The notes beneath the pieces are model-generated. The model was not told where the DNA came from, did no database searches, and saw only the letters and a program-made list of their open reading frames with translations. DNA of 64,000 bases from a virus: IMG/VR virus record IMGVR_UViG_3300027973_000031, positions 47,589 to 111,588 of that record; one strand, 5' to 3'. Positions 42,958 to 51,309 of the stretch are shown piece by piece. Numbering within the stretch: position 1 is the first letter of the stretch; each line of letters begins with the position of its first letter. The position numbers and the translations under genes are program-made.

Positions 42958-44031
42958 ATGTACCAAAAACTATTTGAGAGTTGGAGAAAGTACCAAAAAG
43001 TAATTAAAGAAGACGTAATGCAGTATCAAGAATACGGCTCTTCTTTCAAAGAGATGAGAGAACTAATCAAAGATGTGTCCGGTAAGACATGGATTTTCTT
43101 TGATACAGAAACAACCGGACTTTCGGCTGAAAAAGATTTTCACCAAGTTACTCAAATAGCAGCAATTGCTGTTGACGTTAAAAACTTTGATGCAGAACCA
43201 GAAATTTTAGAGAAATTTAACGTAAAAATCCAATTAGGTCAAAGAACTCGTGGCTTTATGGATTGGGATCGTAGAAAGAAGGCAGAGAAACTAGCCGCCG
43301 CCCGTGCTGGTGGGGTAGAGGTAGCCCCTGGTATTAAGCGTGTAAGACAAGAACCAGATAAATTTAAAGGCATTTCTGATATTTTCTCTATGACACAATA
43401 TGGTGTATCAAGAGATCCAGAAAAAGCAAAAAGAAAAGCATTCTTACAAGCAAAAGAAATGCCTGGAAAAGAAAACATCTCGATGGAAGAAGTACCAGAA
43501 GCAGCTCCATTTATGAGAATGATTCCGGCACTAAAGCAATTCAATGAGTTCTTGGACAGATATCCAGATAGAGTTATGGTCGCACAAAATGCTCCATTCG
43601 ATAATGGATTCTTAAATAATATGTATCAAAGAATTGGTGAAACAGCTCCCGATGACATTGTTGTTGATACAGTTATGATCTTTAGAAAGTTCTTAACTCC
43701 TGCCCTTAAAATGTTTAAGGCAAATAGAGAAGCAGGACAAGAACTAAGTCCAGAAGATGCAAAGATTCTTGATGCTCTAACATCAGATAAGGGTAAGCTA
43801 ACTGTATCCCTAGGAAAGATTATTAAGGCATTTGACGTAGAAAACAAAGGCTGGCATGATGCTCTTGCCGATGTAACAATGCTTTTGGATGTTCTAAAAG
43901 CAGTTATTAATTTCTTGGATGTTCGTACCGATCTAGCTTCACTAGAGCCAGAACCAAAACCAGAACCAAGAGTTAAGAAAACTAGCAGTCAATTAAATTT
44001 GCCAGAACCAAAACCTTCTGACATTGGCTAG
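42958..44031 (+). CDS. DnaQ-like DEDDh 3'-5' exonuclease
   Basis: 357 residues. ExoI FFDTETTGL (Asp49, Glu51), ExoII MVAQNAPFDNGFL, ExoIII GWHDALADVTMLLDVL; a long insertion (about 85-175) with Ala/Lys-rich helices separates ExoI and II. It could proofread for Pol III alpha. The N terminus MYQKLFESWRKYQKVIKED is an address-like helix and it sits behind a late-promoter element, unusual for a replication protein, so it might be packaged in the virion. Confidence 0.82.
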   Translation: MYQKLFESWRKYQKVIKEDVMQYQEYGSSFKEMRELIKDVSGKTWIFFDTETTGLSAEKDFHQVTQIAAIAVDVKNFDAEPEILEKFNVKIQLGQRTRGFMDWDRRKKAEKLAAARAGGVEVAPGIKRVRQEPDKFKGISDIFSMTQYGVSRDPEKAKRKAFLQAKEMPGKENISMEEVPEAAPFMRMIPALKQFNEFLDRYPDRVMVAQNAPFDNGFLNNMYQRIGETAPDDIVVDTVMIFRKFLTPALKMFKANREAGQELSPEDAKILDALTSDKGKLTVSLGKIIKAFDVENKGWHDALADVTMLLDVLKAVINFLDVRTDLASLEPEPKPEPRVKKTSSQLNLPEPKPSDIG

Positions 44032-44044
44032 TTTATAATCCAGC

Positions 44045-44105
44045 TTGACACATTCTAACCTCTCCTGTACACTGTAGCCCTAGACAGTCGAGACAGGAGA
44101 GGTTA
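44045..44105 (+). promoter_or_regulatory. Hairpin-embedded promoter that buries the next RBS
   Basis: TTGACA at 44045-44050, TACACT at 44068-44073 (17 bp). A 13-bp perfect inverted repeat (44056-44068 with 44093-44105) puts AGGAGAGG and the A of the ATG into the right arm; an inner ACTGT/ACAGT pair is also present. RNA started at about 44080 lacks the left arm. Confidence 0.85.
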
Positions 44106-44419
44106 TGAATTTTAGAGAGATATTCGAAAATAGAAAAAAAGAATTTCACCAGAAAGTTAAACAAGAAATCTTGGATGAACTCAACGAAGTATCAGGAAAG
44201 AATACACGTTGGGGCTGGACTTATGAGGACGGCTATTTCTCTTGCCAAGTAAAAGATCAAGATACCTTGGTAATTTTAAAGAGTGATTTCGAACCATACA
44301 TTTTTGACTCGCTTGCAGTTTTACCTGCAGTGGGGCATCCTCTAGAGTATGAAGTCCAATCTGCCAAGGAGGCAGGGGATTCAGTTAACGACTTAGTGAA
44401 TCAAGAGATCGAGGATTAA
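44105..44419 (+). CDS. Small protein with address-like helix
   Basis: 104 residues. It starts NFREIFENRKKEFHQKVKQ then EILDELNEV, a charged helix like those on virion proteins, followed by a beta part (RWGWTYEDGYFSCQVKDQD). Not recognised. Strong own promoter with RBS-hiding hairpin suggests timed expression. Confidence 0.6.
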   Translation: MNFREIFENRKKEFHQKVKQEILDELNEVSGKNTRWGWTYEDGYFSCQVKDQDTLVILKSDFEPYIFDSLAVLPAVGHPLEYEVQSAKEAGDSVNDLVNQEIED

Positions 44420-44420
44420 A

Positions 44421-45212
44421 ATGGCATTCAAGAAACGAAAGGCACGGTGCGGTTATTGTTGGCAAGAGGGGCACAATCGCACTTCGTGCCCCAAAATGAA
44501 GACGGAAGCGGCTGCTGGCGATTCATACGCCCAGCGTTCTTTGGAGCGGGCTGCGGTTAAGCAGTGCTCGTATTGCAGCGGAACGGATCACAACAAGGCA
44601 ACTTGCGAAAGAAAGTTTGGTGATGACAGACGCGACGCTCTCTGTCAGTGGGAAGGTTTGACCGCTGCCATTAACATTGTTAAGCGCAAGAAGATTGGCG
44701 CGGGTGCGTTCATTTACGGTCCAGTGATGCACCGCTGGAACTCTGCACCAAGAAATAATGCTGATGGTCAACCCAATAACTATGACATGGTAAACTACAC
44801 AATCAAAGAGTTTACGTTGACTGGAAATTCTGCTGTATCAGAATTCGAAGGTGTGTATACTTTTGAGACTCTGGCTGAACCATCAGTTGGAAATTATTTC
44901 AAGGGAACGGTTCCTCTTTCTGGTTTGAGCAGAGAGATTTCCAATACTCCTGATTCGATCGGTAGATCGGAATGGTTCCGTCGTAATGATGCTCGCTATG
45001 ATTATGATTCTCGTCAGATTCTGATTGAGAACTTCAATGTGCTTCTTGAAGCATCGGAAGAAGAAGTAAACAAAGCTGTTGCACATCTGCAATCGCAGAA
45101 GCCTATGATTGTTGATTACGAAGACATCAAGGAATACAACTCGGCAAAGCGCAAGCTTGCTGCCCAAAAGAAGAAAGACGAAGCGAAGGAGAACAATTCA
45201 TGGCAGGACTAA
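44421..45212 (+). CDS. Twin zinc-knuckle (CCHC) protein A
   Basis: 263 residues. Two perfect retroviral-type CX2CX4HX4C knuckles: CGYCWQEGHNRTSC near residue 10 and CSYCSGTDHNKATC near residue 50. The C-terminal 200 residues are of unknown fold (YTIKEFTLTGNSAVSEFEGV, QILIENFNVLLEASEEEVNK). Knuckles of this type bind single-stranded nucleic acid. The following gene is a paralogue overlapping by 13 bases, so the pair likely acts together. Confidence 0.75.
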   Translation: MAFKKRKARCGYCWQEGHNRTSCPKMKTEAAAGDSYAQRSLERAAVKQCSYCSGTDHNKATCERKFGDDRRDALCQWEGLTAAINIVKRKKIGAGAFIYGPVMHRWNSAPRNNADGQPNNYDMVNYTIKEFTLTGNSAVSEFEGVYTFETLAEPSVGNYFKGTVPLSGLSREISNTPDSIGRSEWFRRNDARYDYDSRQILIENFNVLLEASEEEVNKAVAHLQSQKPMIVDYEDIKEYNSAKRKLAAQKKKDEAKENNSWQD

Positions 45213-45904
45213 AAACTAAATGGGATACGTGTACTTGGTGTCATCTTGGTGGACATGATGCCTCTCAATGTACTAGGCTCACTGACTCTGTAAAGAAAGG
45301 TCAGATCAGAGCTATCAAGTTCCATAGGAAGATTACCACAGGTGGAAGGGTATGTGGGTACTGCGCAGAGGATAATCATAGCAGTCCAAATTGTCCCAAG
45401 AGATTTGATGATGCCAAGTATATGTATGCCAAGCAAAAGCAGGTTGCAGATGCAGCCTTTGCTTGGCTGCATGAGATTGGGTTTGGTCCTGGCACAATGC
45501 TTTCTGCAATGGCAGCTGAATCTTCGTGGAGAGCACACGGTAAAGATCAGAAGATGGTAATCATCGAAGACTTTAACGACAGAACTGCGACATCTTTCTT
45601 GCAAGAGCTTATGCACGGCACGACAAGAAACTGGTATCAAGTTACAGCCGTGGATACTGCTTGTGAGAAAATTCGTAGGATTTACTTGCCGTTCCATCCA
45701 GTTTACTCTCCGCGTCCAACCTCAATGAAAGTTGAGATTGTGCATAGAGCAACTCCAGAAGAGATTGACAAACTGAAACAACACGTTGAATGTTATGCAA
45801 GTCCGCTTCTGGAATACAGTTCTGCTGAAGAATTCTTTGATGCTGGTTTCCGTTTTGAAGCTGGACAATCAAAGATGGTCAAGGTCAAAAGAATTCACAG
45901 TTGA
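45200..45904 (+). CDS. Twin zinc-knuckle (CCHC) protein B
   Basis: 234 residues. Again two CX2CX4HX4C knuckles: CTWCHLGGHDASQC and CGYCAEDNHSSPNC, followed by KRFDDAKYMYAKQK and a C-terminal domain whose MVIIEDFNDRTATSFLQELM parallels QILIENFNVLLE of protein A. Both proteins probably come from a duplication. Nucleic-acid binding is expected; the target is unknown. It ends at the promoter at 45901. Confidence 0.75.
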   Translation: MAGLKTKWDTCTWCHLGGHDASQCTRLTDSVKKGQIRAIKFHRKITTGGRVCGYCAEDNHSSPNCPKRFDDAKYMYAKQKQVADAAFAWLHEIGFGPGTMLSAMAAESSWRAHGKDQKMVIIEDFNDRTATSFLQELMHGTTRNWYQVTAVDTACEKIRRIYLPFHPVYSPRPTSMKVEIVHRATPEEIDKLKQHVECYASPLLEYSSAEEFFDAGFRFEAGQSKMVKVKRIHS

Positions 45905-46024
45905 CAGCAAATGTCAGGTGGGCTATTCTAACTAGGTCAAAAGGACAGAGGGCAGTTCGATACGGTTTCGTTCTGCCTCCTGTTCTAAACCGTGCTTGAC
46001 GAGATCGTTTGAGCGCGGTATGAT
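45901..46024 (+). promoter_or_regulatory. Double promoter with intervening hairpin before MoxR gene
   Basis: First promoter: TTGACA 45901-45906, TATTCT 45924-45929. Second: TTGACG 45996-46001, TATGAT 46019-46024. Both have 17 bp spacing. Between them 45940-45953 pairs with 45976-45989 (13 of 14 pairs), without a T run. No gene lies in 45905-46087. Confidence 0.65.
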
Positions 46025-46087
46025 GTGGGTGTCTTGAGCGGTTCAAGGCACTTCAACTTGGTTCCTAATTATTCTGAGGTTACTATC

Positions 46088-47155
46088 ATGGCTACTATTT
46101 CTTTCGGTACTTTCAACGCTATCGTGGACGCTATCGCTGACGCTCGCTTCCCCGTTCTGATTCGTGGTCGTCACGGTATCGGTAAGTCGCAACTCATTTA
46201 CCAGTTCGCTGGTCGTCGTTCTCTCGATGTGATTGAGCGTCGTGCTTCGCAGATGACGGAAGGCGATCTCATCGGTCTGCCTACTCTGGAACAGCGCACT
46301 ACGGCTCTGGTTACCAAGTGGGCTGCGTCTGACTGGTTCCAAGATGCTTGCGAGCGTGCCGTTGTTCTGTTCTTCGACGAGGTTGACCGTGGTGCGATGG
46401 AAGTTCGCCAAGGTCTGTTCGAATTGATGGATAGCCGTAAGCTGGCTGGTAAGCACTTGCACGCTGATACGCTGATGTTTGCCGCTGTCAACGGTGGTAT
46501 TCACGGTGCCAACTATCAAGTTTCGGACATGGACGTTGCCGAGCTTGACCGTTACACGACTTTCGATGTCGAGCCGACCGTTGAGGATTGGCTGACGTGG
46601 GCTAAGGATAACGTCGCTGGCGAAGTGTGGGACTTTATCAACAACAACCGTGGTCACTTGGAGCACACCGATACGTTTGAGCCGAACAAGAAGTATCCTT
46701 CTCGTCGTTCTTGGGCGCGTGCTTCGACTGCAATCAGCAAGGGCAAGATGCTTGAGAAGGGTGCAACTCCCGAACTCCAAGCAATCGTTCAGGGTTTCGT
46801 CGGGTTCGAGGCTTCGACTGCGTTCACCGACTTCATTCGCAACTATGACCGTCAGGTTAAGGTTGAGGATGTTCTGAATGGTAAGGCTCTCAAGATGACC
46901 AAGAAGTTCTCGTTGAACGAACACCTCGCTCTGATCGAGAAGCTTGGCGCGAGCAAGTGCTTCGATAAGCAGCTTGGTGCGGACGAAGCCAAGAATGTTG
47001 CCGAGTACTACGTCAACCTGCCTTCCGAGGCTGCGACCAAGATTGCTGGTATCTTCGGCAAGCTCAACAACCCGCTGATCATGAAGCAGAATACGAGCAA
47101 GGGTCTCGCCTCGCTGTACGCGGTTCAGATCCTGACTGGTAAGAAGGTCAGCTAG
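46088..47155 (+). CDS. MoxR-type AAA+ ATPase
   Basis: 355 residues from ATG 46088 (TGAGG upstream). Walker A IRGRHGIGKSQLI, GDLIGLPTLEQ after it, Walker B VVLFFDEVDRG, sensor 1 MFAAVNGG, and DVAELDRYTTFDVEP as in MoxR ATPases. MoxR proteins remodel partners, typically a VWA-domain protein encoded next door, as here. Codon third positions are much richer in G/C than elsewhere in the window, suggesting recent transfer or strong expression. Confidence 0.85.
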   Translation: MATISFGTFNAIVDAIADARFPVLIRGRHGIGKSQLIYQFAGRRSLDVIERRASQMTEGDLIGLPTLEQRTTALVTKWAASDWFQDACERAVVLFFDEVDRGAMEVRQGLFELMDSRKLAGKHLHADTLMFAAVNGGIHGANYQVSDMDVAELDRYTTFDVEPTVEDWLTWAKDNVAGEVWDFINNNRGHLEHTDTFEPNKKYPSRRSWARASTAISKGKMLEKGATPELQAIVQGFVGFEASTAFTDFIRNYDRQVKVEDVLNGKALKMTKKFSLNEHLALIEKLGASKCFDKQLGADEAKNVAEYYVNLPSEAATKIAGIFGKLNNPLIMKQNTSKGLASLYAVQILTGKKVS

Positions 47156-47176
47156 TCGGTAATAGGTAATCAAGTT

Positions 47177-47223
47177 GTGTGCCACCTTGACAGGAAACTG
47201 CTGGGGTGGCACACTCCTATCAT
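47177..47223 (+). promoter_or_regulatory. Dyad with TTGACA in its loop
   Basis: GTGTGCCACC (47177-47186) and GGTGGCACAC (47205-47214) form a perfect 10-bp inverted repeat with TTGACA (47187-47192) at the start of the loop; a CACACT sequence sits 17 bp after it (47210-47215). Either a weak promoter of the hairpin-embedded kind or a processing/attenuation hairpin between the MoxR and VWA genes. Confidence 0.55.
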
Positions 47224-47251
47224 GTTCAACCCTCCACCTCACAGGTGTACT

Positions 47252-48487
47252 ATGGCTTACGATCTTAATATTGACATTGCCCGTTTGCTCAAAGATGAGC
47301 CTTTCTTCGCAGCCCTTTCTCGTCGTATCGAGAAGATTTCCACTACGTCCATTCCTACTGCTGGCGTCGGTCTAAACCGCGAAGCTATGCAGTATGAGTT
47401 TCTTTACAATCCAGCGTTCTTCGAGAAGCTTACCGAGGCACAGCGTCGTGGTGTAATCATCCACGAGTTCTATCACTTGGTTTTCCGTCACGTTGCTAAT
47501 CGTCGCCCTGCTCAGGTTATTCGTGAGCCTGAGAAGTATTTCAAGTTGTGGAACATCGCAGCCGACTTGTCAATCAATTGTCTGATTGGTGCCGCCAATC
47601 TGCCCGAGAATTGCTGTATTCCTGGTGGTAAGTCCTTTGAGGATTTCCCCTCGATGGAATCTGCTGAGTTCTACTTCCGCAAGATCCTTGAGAAGGTAGA
47701 GAACGATCCGAATGGTGGTGGTGGCGACGGTGATGGTGTCGATGGTTCTGGTCAGTTTGACGATCATGGTAATTGGGCGGAAGGTTCCGGTGACGGAATG
47801 GAAGCCGAGACTGCCAACGAGCGTGTCAAGGAATACTTGAAGGAAGCTGCTGAGAAGGCTGATTCCAAGGGTTGGGGTACCATGACCAGCAAGACCCGCG
47901 AGGAAATCCGTAAGTTCCTTGAATCGTATGTTGACTGGCGCAAGGTTCTGCGTATGTTTATTGGTCGCGCCCAGCGTGCTGACAAGTCCAATACTCGTCG
48001 CAAGATCGACAAGCGCACTCACAATTACGCTCAGGGTATCGGCGTTGTGTCGGTTAACCCAGGTCGTAAGGTCAACAAGATCGCCAACATTGCAATCTCG
48101 ATTGACCAGTCTGGTTCTGTCGATGACGATTTGCTTGGCGCGTTCTACGCGGAACTCAATGGTCTTTCCAAAATGGCAACCTTCACCGTGATTCCGTTCG
48201 ATGATGCGGTTTTCGAGCAGAAGGTCTACGTTTGGAAGAAGGGTGACAAGCGTAAGCGTGAGCGTGTTCTTTGCGGCGGTACGAACTTTGATGCTCCGAC
48301 CAAGTATGTGAATGAGCGTAACTTTGACGGACACATCATCCTTACCGATATGTGTGCGCCAAAGCCGGTTGCATCCAAGAAGCAAAGAATGTGGATGACT
48401 TCTGCTCGTCACGCAAAGAGTCCTTATTACGATCCTCGTCCGAACGAGATGATGATTGTGATCGAGGAAAAGAAGAAGAACGGATAA
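47252..48487 (+). CDS. VWA-domain metallopeptidase-like protein (MoxR partner)
   Basis: 411 residues from ATG 47252. N-terminal HEFYHLVFRH (HExxH zinc motif) in a DUF2201-like metallopeptidase domain, an acidic Gly/Asp linker (GGGGDGDGVDGSGQFDDHG), then a VWA domain with MIDAS AISIDQSGSVDDD, GGTNFDAP and HIILTDMCAP. The gene pair MoxR plus VWA/HExxH is well known in bacteria as a chaperone-like or stress module of unclear target; in phages it is uncommon. Same GC-rich codon use as the MoxR gene. Confidence 0.82.
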   Translation: MAYDLNIDIARLLKDEPFFAALSRRIEKISTTSIPTAGVGLNREAMQYEFLYNPAFFEKLTEAQRRGVIIHEFYHLVFRHVANRRPAQVIREPEKYFKLWNIAADLSINCLIGAANLPENCCIPGGKSFEDFPSMESAEFYFRKILEKVENDPNGGGGDGDGVDGSGQFDDHGNWAEGSGDGMEAETANERVKEYLKEAAEKADSKGWGTMTSKTREEIRKFLESYVDWRKVLRMFIGRAQRADKSNTRRKIDKRTHNYAQGIGVVSVNPGRKVNKIANIAISIDQSGSVDDDLLGAFYAELNGLSKMATFTVIPFDDAVFEQKVYVWKKGDKRKRERVLCGGTNFDAPTKYVNERNFDGHIILTDMCAPKPVASKKQRMWMTSARHAKSPYYDPRPNEMMIVIEEKKKNG

Positions 48488-48501
48488 ATCTTTTCTTCCC
48501 C

Positions 48502-48556
48502 GCTTGACTCCTAACGACACGTTGGCTATGCTATGTGTGTTGCTTGGGAGTCAAGC
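48502..48556 (+). promoter_or_regulatory. Hairpin-embedded promoter
   Basis: TTGACT 48504-48509 and TATGCT 48527-48532 (17 bp). GCTTGACTCC (48502-48511), which includes the -35, pairs with GGAGTCAAGC (48547-48556), 10 bp perfect; ACAC/GTGT pair further in. Confidence 0.75.
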
Positions 48557-48570
48557 ATTCTGGTGATAAA

Positions 48571-49182
48571 ATGAATACGATTGATAAGCTTGAGAAAATT
48601 TTGGTTTCCCCTCGTCTGCGTGCTGCCAGCAAGTCCTTTGTGGAATCTATGTTGGAGCAGGCGAAGAAGCGTGATCTGTCTGAAAAGCAGGTTTCGTATG
48701 TTGAGAAATTCTGGGACGAATGTTTCCCTCCGATTGAAATCGTTAAGGCAGAAGAGGATTGGAGAGATTCCTTCACGCCCGAGATGCGGAAGAATGTTCA
48801 GATTATGGGTGAGTATTACGAGTATCACTACCCGAATTCTCGTTTGGCGAAGAATTACAAGGATGAAAATTGGCTTCCTGATAAGACTTCCTATGAGAAG
48901 TCCTGTGAATCTCAATGGGCAAAAACTACTATCAAGAACTATCAATCAGTATGTCGTTTCGCTGTTGGTGATACGATCGCGTTCCGTGATACTCAGCGGA
49001 ACCGATCGCAGTATCCCAAAGATATGATTGATTCTCCACTGCTTGTCCTTGAACAGCTCAAGGAAGTCAAGAATAGCTTTGTTAATTTCTACAAGGTTAT
49101 TCCACTGACTCACATGGATGAGCAGAGAACGTATGAAGTCAAGGAAGATTGCCTGAACGTCATCAAGAACAAGAAGGGTTAA
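48571..49182 (+). CDS. Uncharacterised charged protein
   Basis: 203 residues from ATG 48571; an ATG at 48535 lies within the promoter. Helical N terminus (TIDKLEKILVSPRLRAASKS), then KFWDECFPP, YEYHYPNSRLAKNYKDENW and a small SH3-like part near FAVGDTIAFRDTQRN. Not recognised. The GC-richer codon use of the two upstream genes fades here. Confidence 0.55.
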   Translation: MNTIDKLEKILVSPRLRAASKSFVESMLEQAKKRDLSEKQVSYVEKFWDECFPPIEIVKAEEDWRDSFTPEMRKNVQIMGEYYEYHYPNSRLAKNYKDENWLPDKTSYEKSCESQWAKTTIKNYQSVCRFAVGDTIAFRDTQRNRSQYPKDMIDSPLLVLEQLKEVKNSFVNFYKVIPLTHMDEQRTYEVKEDCLNVIKNKKG

Positions 49183-49184
49183 AA

Positions 49185-49382
49185 ATGGCTAAGAAGCGTT
49201 ATGTAAAACTCGAACAGGGCAGATACAATGTTTCTCTTTCAAGAGCGGAAGCGAGTTATGAAGCAAGCAAAACTGGAGAATCCTGTATCTATTGCGGAGA
49301 CTATTACCCTAATGCAAGAAAGTCTGTTGTCGGAAGATCTTTCGCTTGCGACCCTTGCCTCACACGCTCATTCTGTCGTTAA
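49185..49382 (+). CDS. Small zinc-ribbon protein
   Basis: 65 residues from ATG 49185. Two CxxC pairs, SCIYCGDYYPNAR and FACDPCLTR, would bind one zinc. Paralogous in style to the protein at 51089 (CRFCGEDYP). Not otherwise recognised. Confidence 0.6.
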   Translation: MAKKRYVKLEQGRYNVSLSRAEASYEASKTGESCIYCGDYYPNARKSVVGRSFACDPCLTRSFCR

Positions 49383-49635
49383 TAAAGTCAAGGTGAAACT
49401 TATCAAACCTAAGTATCAAATTGGCGACGTTGTGTATCTTTCTTCTTTTGTTGAGGATTTCAACTGGAAGCTGGCAAGTTATGTGGGTAGACCATTTATT
49501 ATTGTTCAGCTTCCAGTTGACACACAAAAGTTCAAGACCTATACTCTACGTCTACTGGATGACCCCAACAATCAGGAATGCTGGGAGGATTTAGCTTTCC
49601 ATGAGTCTTTCTTACAAAAACGAATACAACTTTAA
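49312..49635 (+). CDS. Small SH3/KOW-like protein
   Basis: 107 residues if ATG 49312 is used; this overlaps the zinc-ribbon gene by 71 bases in another frame. The body, KYQIGDVVYLSSFVEDFNWK then GRPFIIVQLPVD and KTYTLRLLDDP, is a small barrel like others in this region (42008, 49601, 51468). The N-terminal part inside the overlap is uncertain. Confidence 0.45.
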   Translation: MQESLLSEDLSLATLASHAHSVVNKVKVKLIKPKYQIGDVVYLSSFVEDFNWKLASYVGRPFIIVQLPVDTQKFKTYTLRLLDDPNNQECWEDLAFHESFLQKRIQL

Positions 49636-49804
49636 GATTGGCGACATAGTTCGCTACAAATATACAGAAAATAGTGATTGGTGGGTTATTGTTGATATTA
49701 AAAACAATTATTTGATTTGTAAATATTTAAACTCACAAGAATATTTTACACAATCTACATTCCATCCAAACAACGTTTTACTATTTGAGGATTCCAATGC
49801 CTAA
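49601..49804 (+). CDS. Small SH3/KOW-like protein
   Basis: 67 residues: YNFKIGDIVRYKYTENSDWW then VIVDIKNNYLICKYL. Same barrel style as the previous gene, and overlapping it by 35 bases. Role unknown. Confidence 0.55.
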   Translation: MSLSYKNEYNFKIGDIVRYKYTENSDWWVIVDIKNNYLICKYLNSQEYFTQSTFHPNNVLLFEDSNA

Positions 49805-50555
49805 TTGGTGTAATAACAAAGCAACTCTTATTCCCGTGACCGATGAAGCAAAACAGCTTCTTAAAGACTTTACCGAGTATTTGCAGGATCTTAAAAATCC
49901 AAATGACGCTAGACTCTTTGGCTGGTTCTGTCCTATACCAGAATCAGAGAAAGATAATTGGTATGATTGGAATATTGCAAACTGGGGAACTAAGTGGGAT
50001 GTCTCCGTCAGCATTGATAATATTTATCCGCAAGAAGGTGTTATGGACTTCTATGAGGATACTGCTTGGGGTCCGCCTATAAAGTTCTATGACTTTATGA
50101 CTGAGAAAGGTTTTAAAGTAGAAGCTTCTTATTACGAACCAGGAGCAGGTTTTGTTGGAACTTACTCCGATGGAGTTGATGATTCAGAAAACATTCCATC
50201 TGGCGATGAAGCTTTTGGATTTGTCAGAGATGTCTTTTATAATAACAAAGATATTACTCTCGAAAAAGTTATTGACTTTGACAACCTAAAAAGCGGTGAT
50301 GTGTTGGGCACGAACGAAGATGGGAATAGTGTTATTTATCTCAGCTATAAGTTTTATACTTGGGAAGAGTTCGCAAATAATAACGCCGACATTTTTGATT
50401 CAGATGCTTTGCTATGGGAAAGTGATCTTGAACAGATCTGTGATTTAAATACTGATTTCTACCTCATCGAATTCATTGAGGACAATAGCAAGTGTGGATC
50501 AACGAAAGGTATTGTTTATCCAGACAATATGAACGTGATCAGTTATCCAAATTAA
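49797..50555 (+). CDS. YubB/api92-like protein (ferredoxin-like domain)
   Basis: 252 residues from ATG 49797. The start MPNWCNNKATLIP and the later FGWFCPIPESE, YDWNIANWGTKWDV and FYEDTAWGPP are the signature of a family spread by plasmids and phages (MPNWC..., W....WGTKWD). Its function is unknown; the domain is a ferredoxin-like fold. Acidic C terminus. Confidence 0.75.
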   Translation: MPNWCNNKATLIPVTDEAKQLLKDFTEYLQDLKNPNDARLFGWFCPIPESEKDNWYDWNIANWGTKWDVSVSIDNIYPQEGVMDFYEDTAWGPPIKFYDFMTEKGFKVEASYYEPGAGFVGTYSDGVDDSENIPSGDEAFGFVRDVFYNNKDITLEKVIDFDNLKSGDVLGTNEDGNSVIYLSYKFYTWEEFANNNADIFDSDALLWESDLEQICDLNTDFYLIEFIEDNSKCGSTKGIVYPDNMNVISYPN

Positions 50556-50563
50556 AGCCTCAG

Positions 50564-50592
50564 TTGACACAGATTGTCAGGTGTCGTATGAT
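50564..50592 (+). promoter_or_regulatory. Sigma70-type promoter
   Basis: TTGACA 50564-50569 and TATGAT 50587-50592 (17 bp). Only a 5-bp dyad TTGAC/GTCAA (50600-50604) surrounds it, next to AAGGAGG. Confidence 0.65.
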
Positions 50593-50615
50593 GTGTGAAG
50601 TCAAGGAGGCAGACG

Positions 50616-50876
50616 ATGAAGCAGAAAGAACCAGTTTTTAACGTTGGAGATATTGTTTGTGTTGTTTCGCCAACGATGGCAATCAACAGCAAACCCAACG
50701 ATGAAACCAAGAAGCTGGACTTGGAAGAAGTTTATCTGGTTGGAGACGAAGGTCTTATTGTTCTAAATGTCGAGTATGTCAAGAAGACAAATGAGTATTT
50801 GTATCAGGTCTTGACAGAGAACGGCGAAGATGCGAAGATGTTCTCACTGAGCGAGGAACAGCTCACTTTGTTCTAG
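50616..50876 (+). CDS. Small SH3/KOW-like protein
   Basis: 86 residues from ATG 50616 (AAGGAGG upstream). VFNVGDIVCVVSPTMAIN, EVYLVGDEGLIVLNVEYV and YLYQVLTENGEDAKMF form another small barrel. Role unknown. Confidence 0.6.
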   Translation: MKQKEPVFNVGDIVCVVSPTMAINSKPNDETKKLDLEEVYLVGDEGLIVLNVEYVKKTNEYLYQVLTENGEDAKMFSLSEEQLTLF

Positions 50877-50885
50877 GAGTTTACA

Positions 50886-51089
50886 ATGAAGCAGTTTATC
50901 GTTAATGTTGTCGAGCAGAAGATTACACCCTTTGTTGTTGAAGCCAATGACGAATGGGAAGCGATGGTCAAAGCTAAAGATGGTCATGGTTATATTCATG
51001 AGTCTGGTTCGATCGATATCAAGGTCGAGCCGACCAGTTGGGAAGTCAGTGATTTTGAACCCTATCACCTTTGGGAACAGTGGATCTAA
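50886..51089 (+). CDS. Small protein of unknown function
   Basis: 67 residues, KQFIVNVVEQKITPFVVEAN then DEWEAMVKAKDGHGYI and an acidic end. Single alpha/beta unit. Its TAA overlaps the next start (TAATG). Not recognised. Confidence 0.55.
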   Translation: MKQFIVNVVEQKITPFVVEANDEWEAMVKAKDGHGYIHESGSIDIKVEPTSWEVSDFEPYHLWEQWI

Positions 51090-51307
51090 TGTCTGATGCT
51101 ATTTGTCGTTTCTGTGGAGAAGATTACCCTAAGCGTCGAATGGAGCTTGGTTATCTAAGTTGCCTTGATTGCGGAGAGAAATCCGCTGAGAAGGAGAAAG
51201 CCTTTAAGGCTAAATGCACGGCACCAGCATTTAATAAAGGTGCTTACACTTACATTTCAAGTACCGAACAAGTAAAAGGTATTTTCAAGTGTGGTGATTA
51301 TAAATAG
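51089..51307 (+). CDS. Small zinc-ribbon protein
   Basis: 72 residues from ATG 51089. CRFCGEDYPKRRMELGYLSC then LDCGEK gives two CxxC pairs; C-terminal FNKGAYTYISSTEQVKGIF. Probably zinc-binding; related in style to 49185. Confidence 0.6.
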   Translation: MSDAICRFCGEDYPKRRMELGYLSCLDCGEKSAEKEKAFKAKCTAPAFNKGAYTYISSTEQVKGIFKCGDYK

Positions 51308-51309
51308 GC

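Noticed and set aside
45996-46024. Promoter at 45996 as another hairpin-embedded promoter
   Set aside because: The repeats around it (TTGAGCG copies) are direct, not inverted.
46043-47242. Long antisense open frame (399 codons) opposite the MoxR gene
   Set aside because: The + strand gene has clear AAA+ motifs; the antisense frame is open because of its GC-rich codon bias and shows no recognisable motif or RBS.
47570-48520. Long antisense open frame opposite the VWA gene
   Set aside because: Same cause; translated sequence is Thr/Val/Ile/Leu-rich with no domain, and every other gene is on the + strand.
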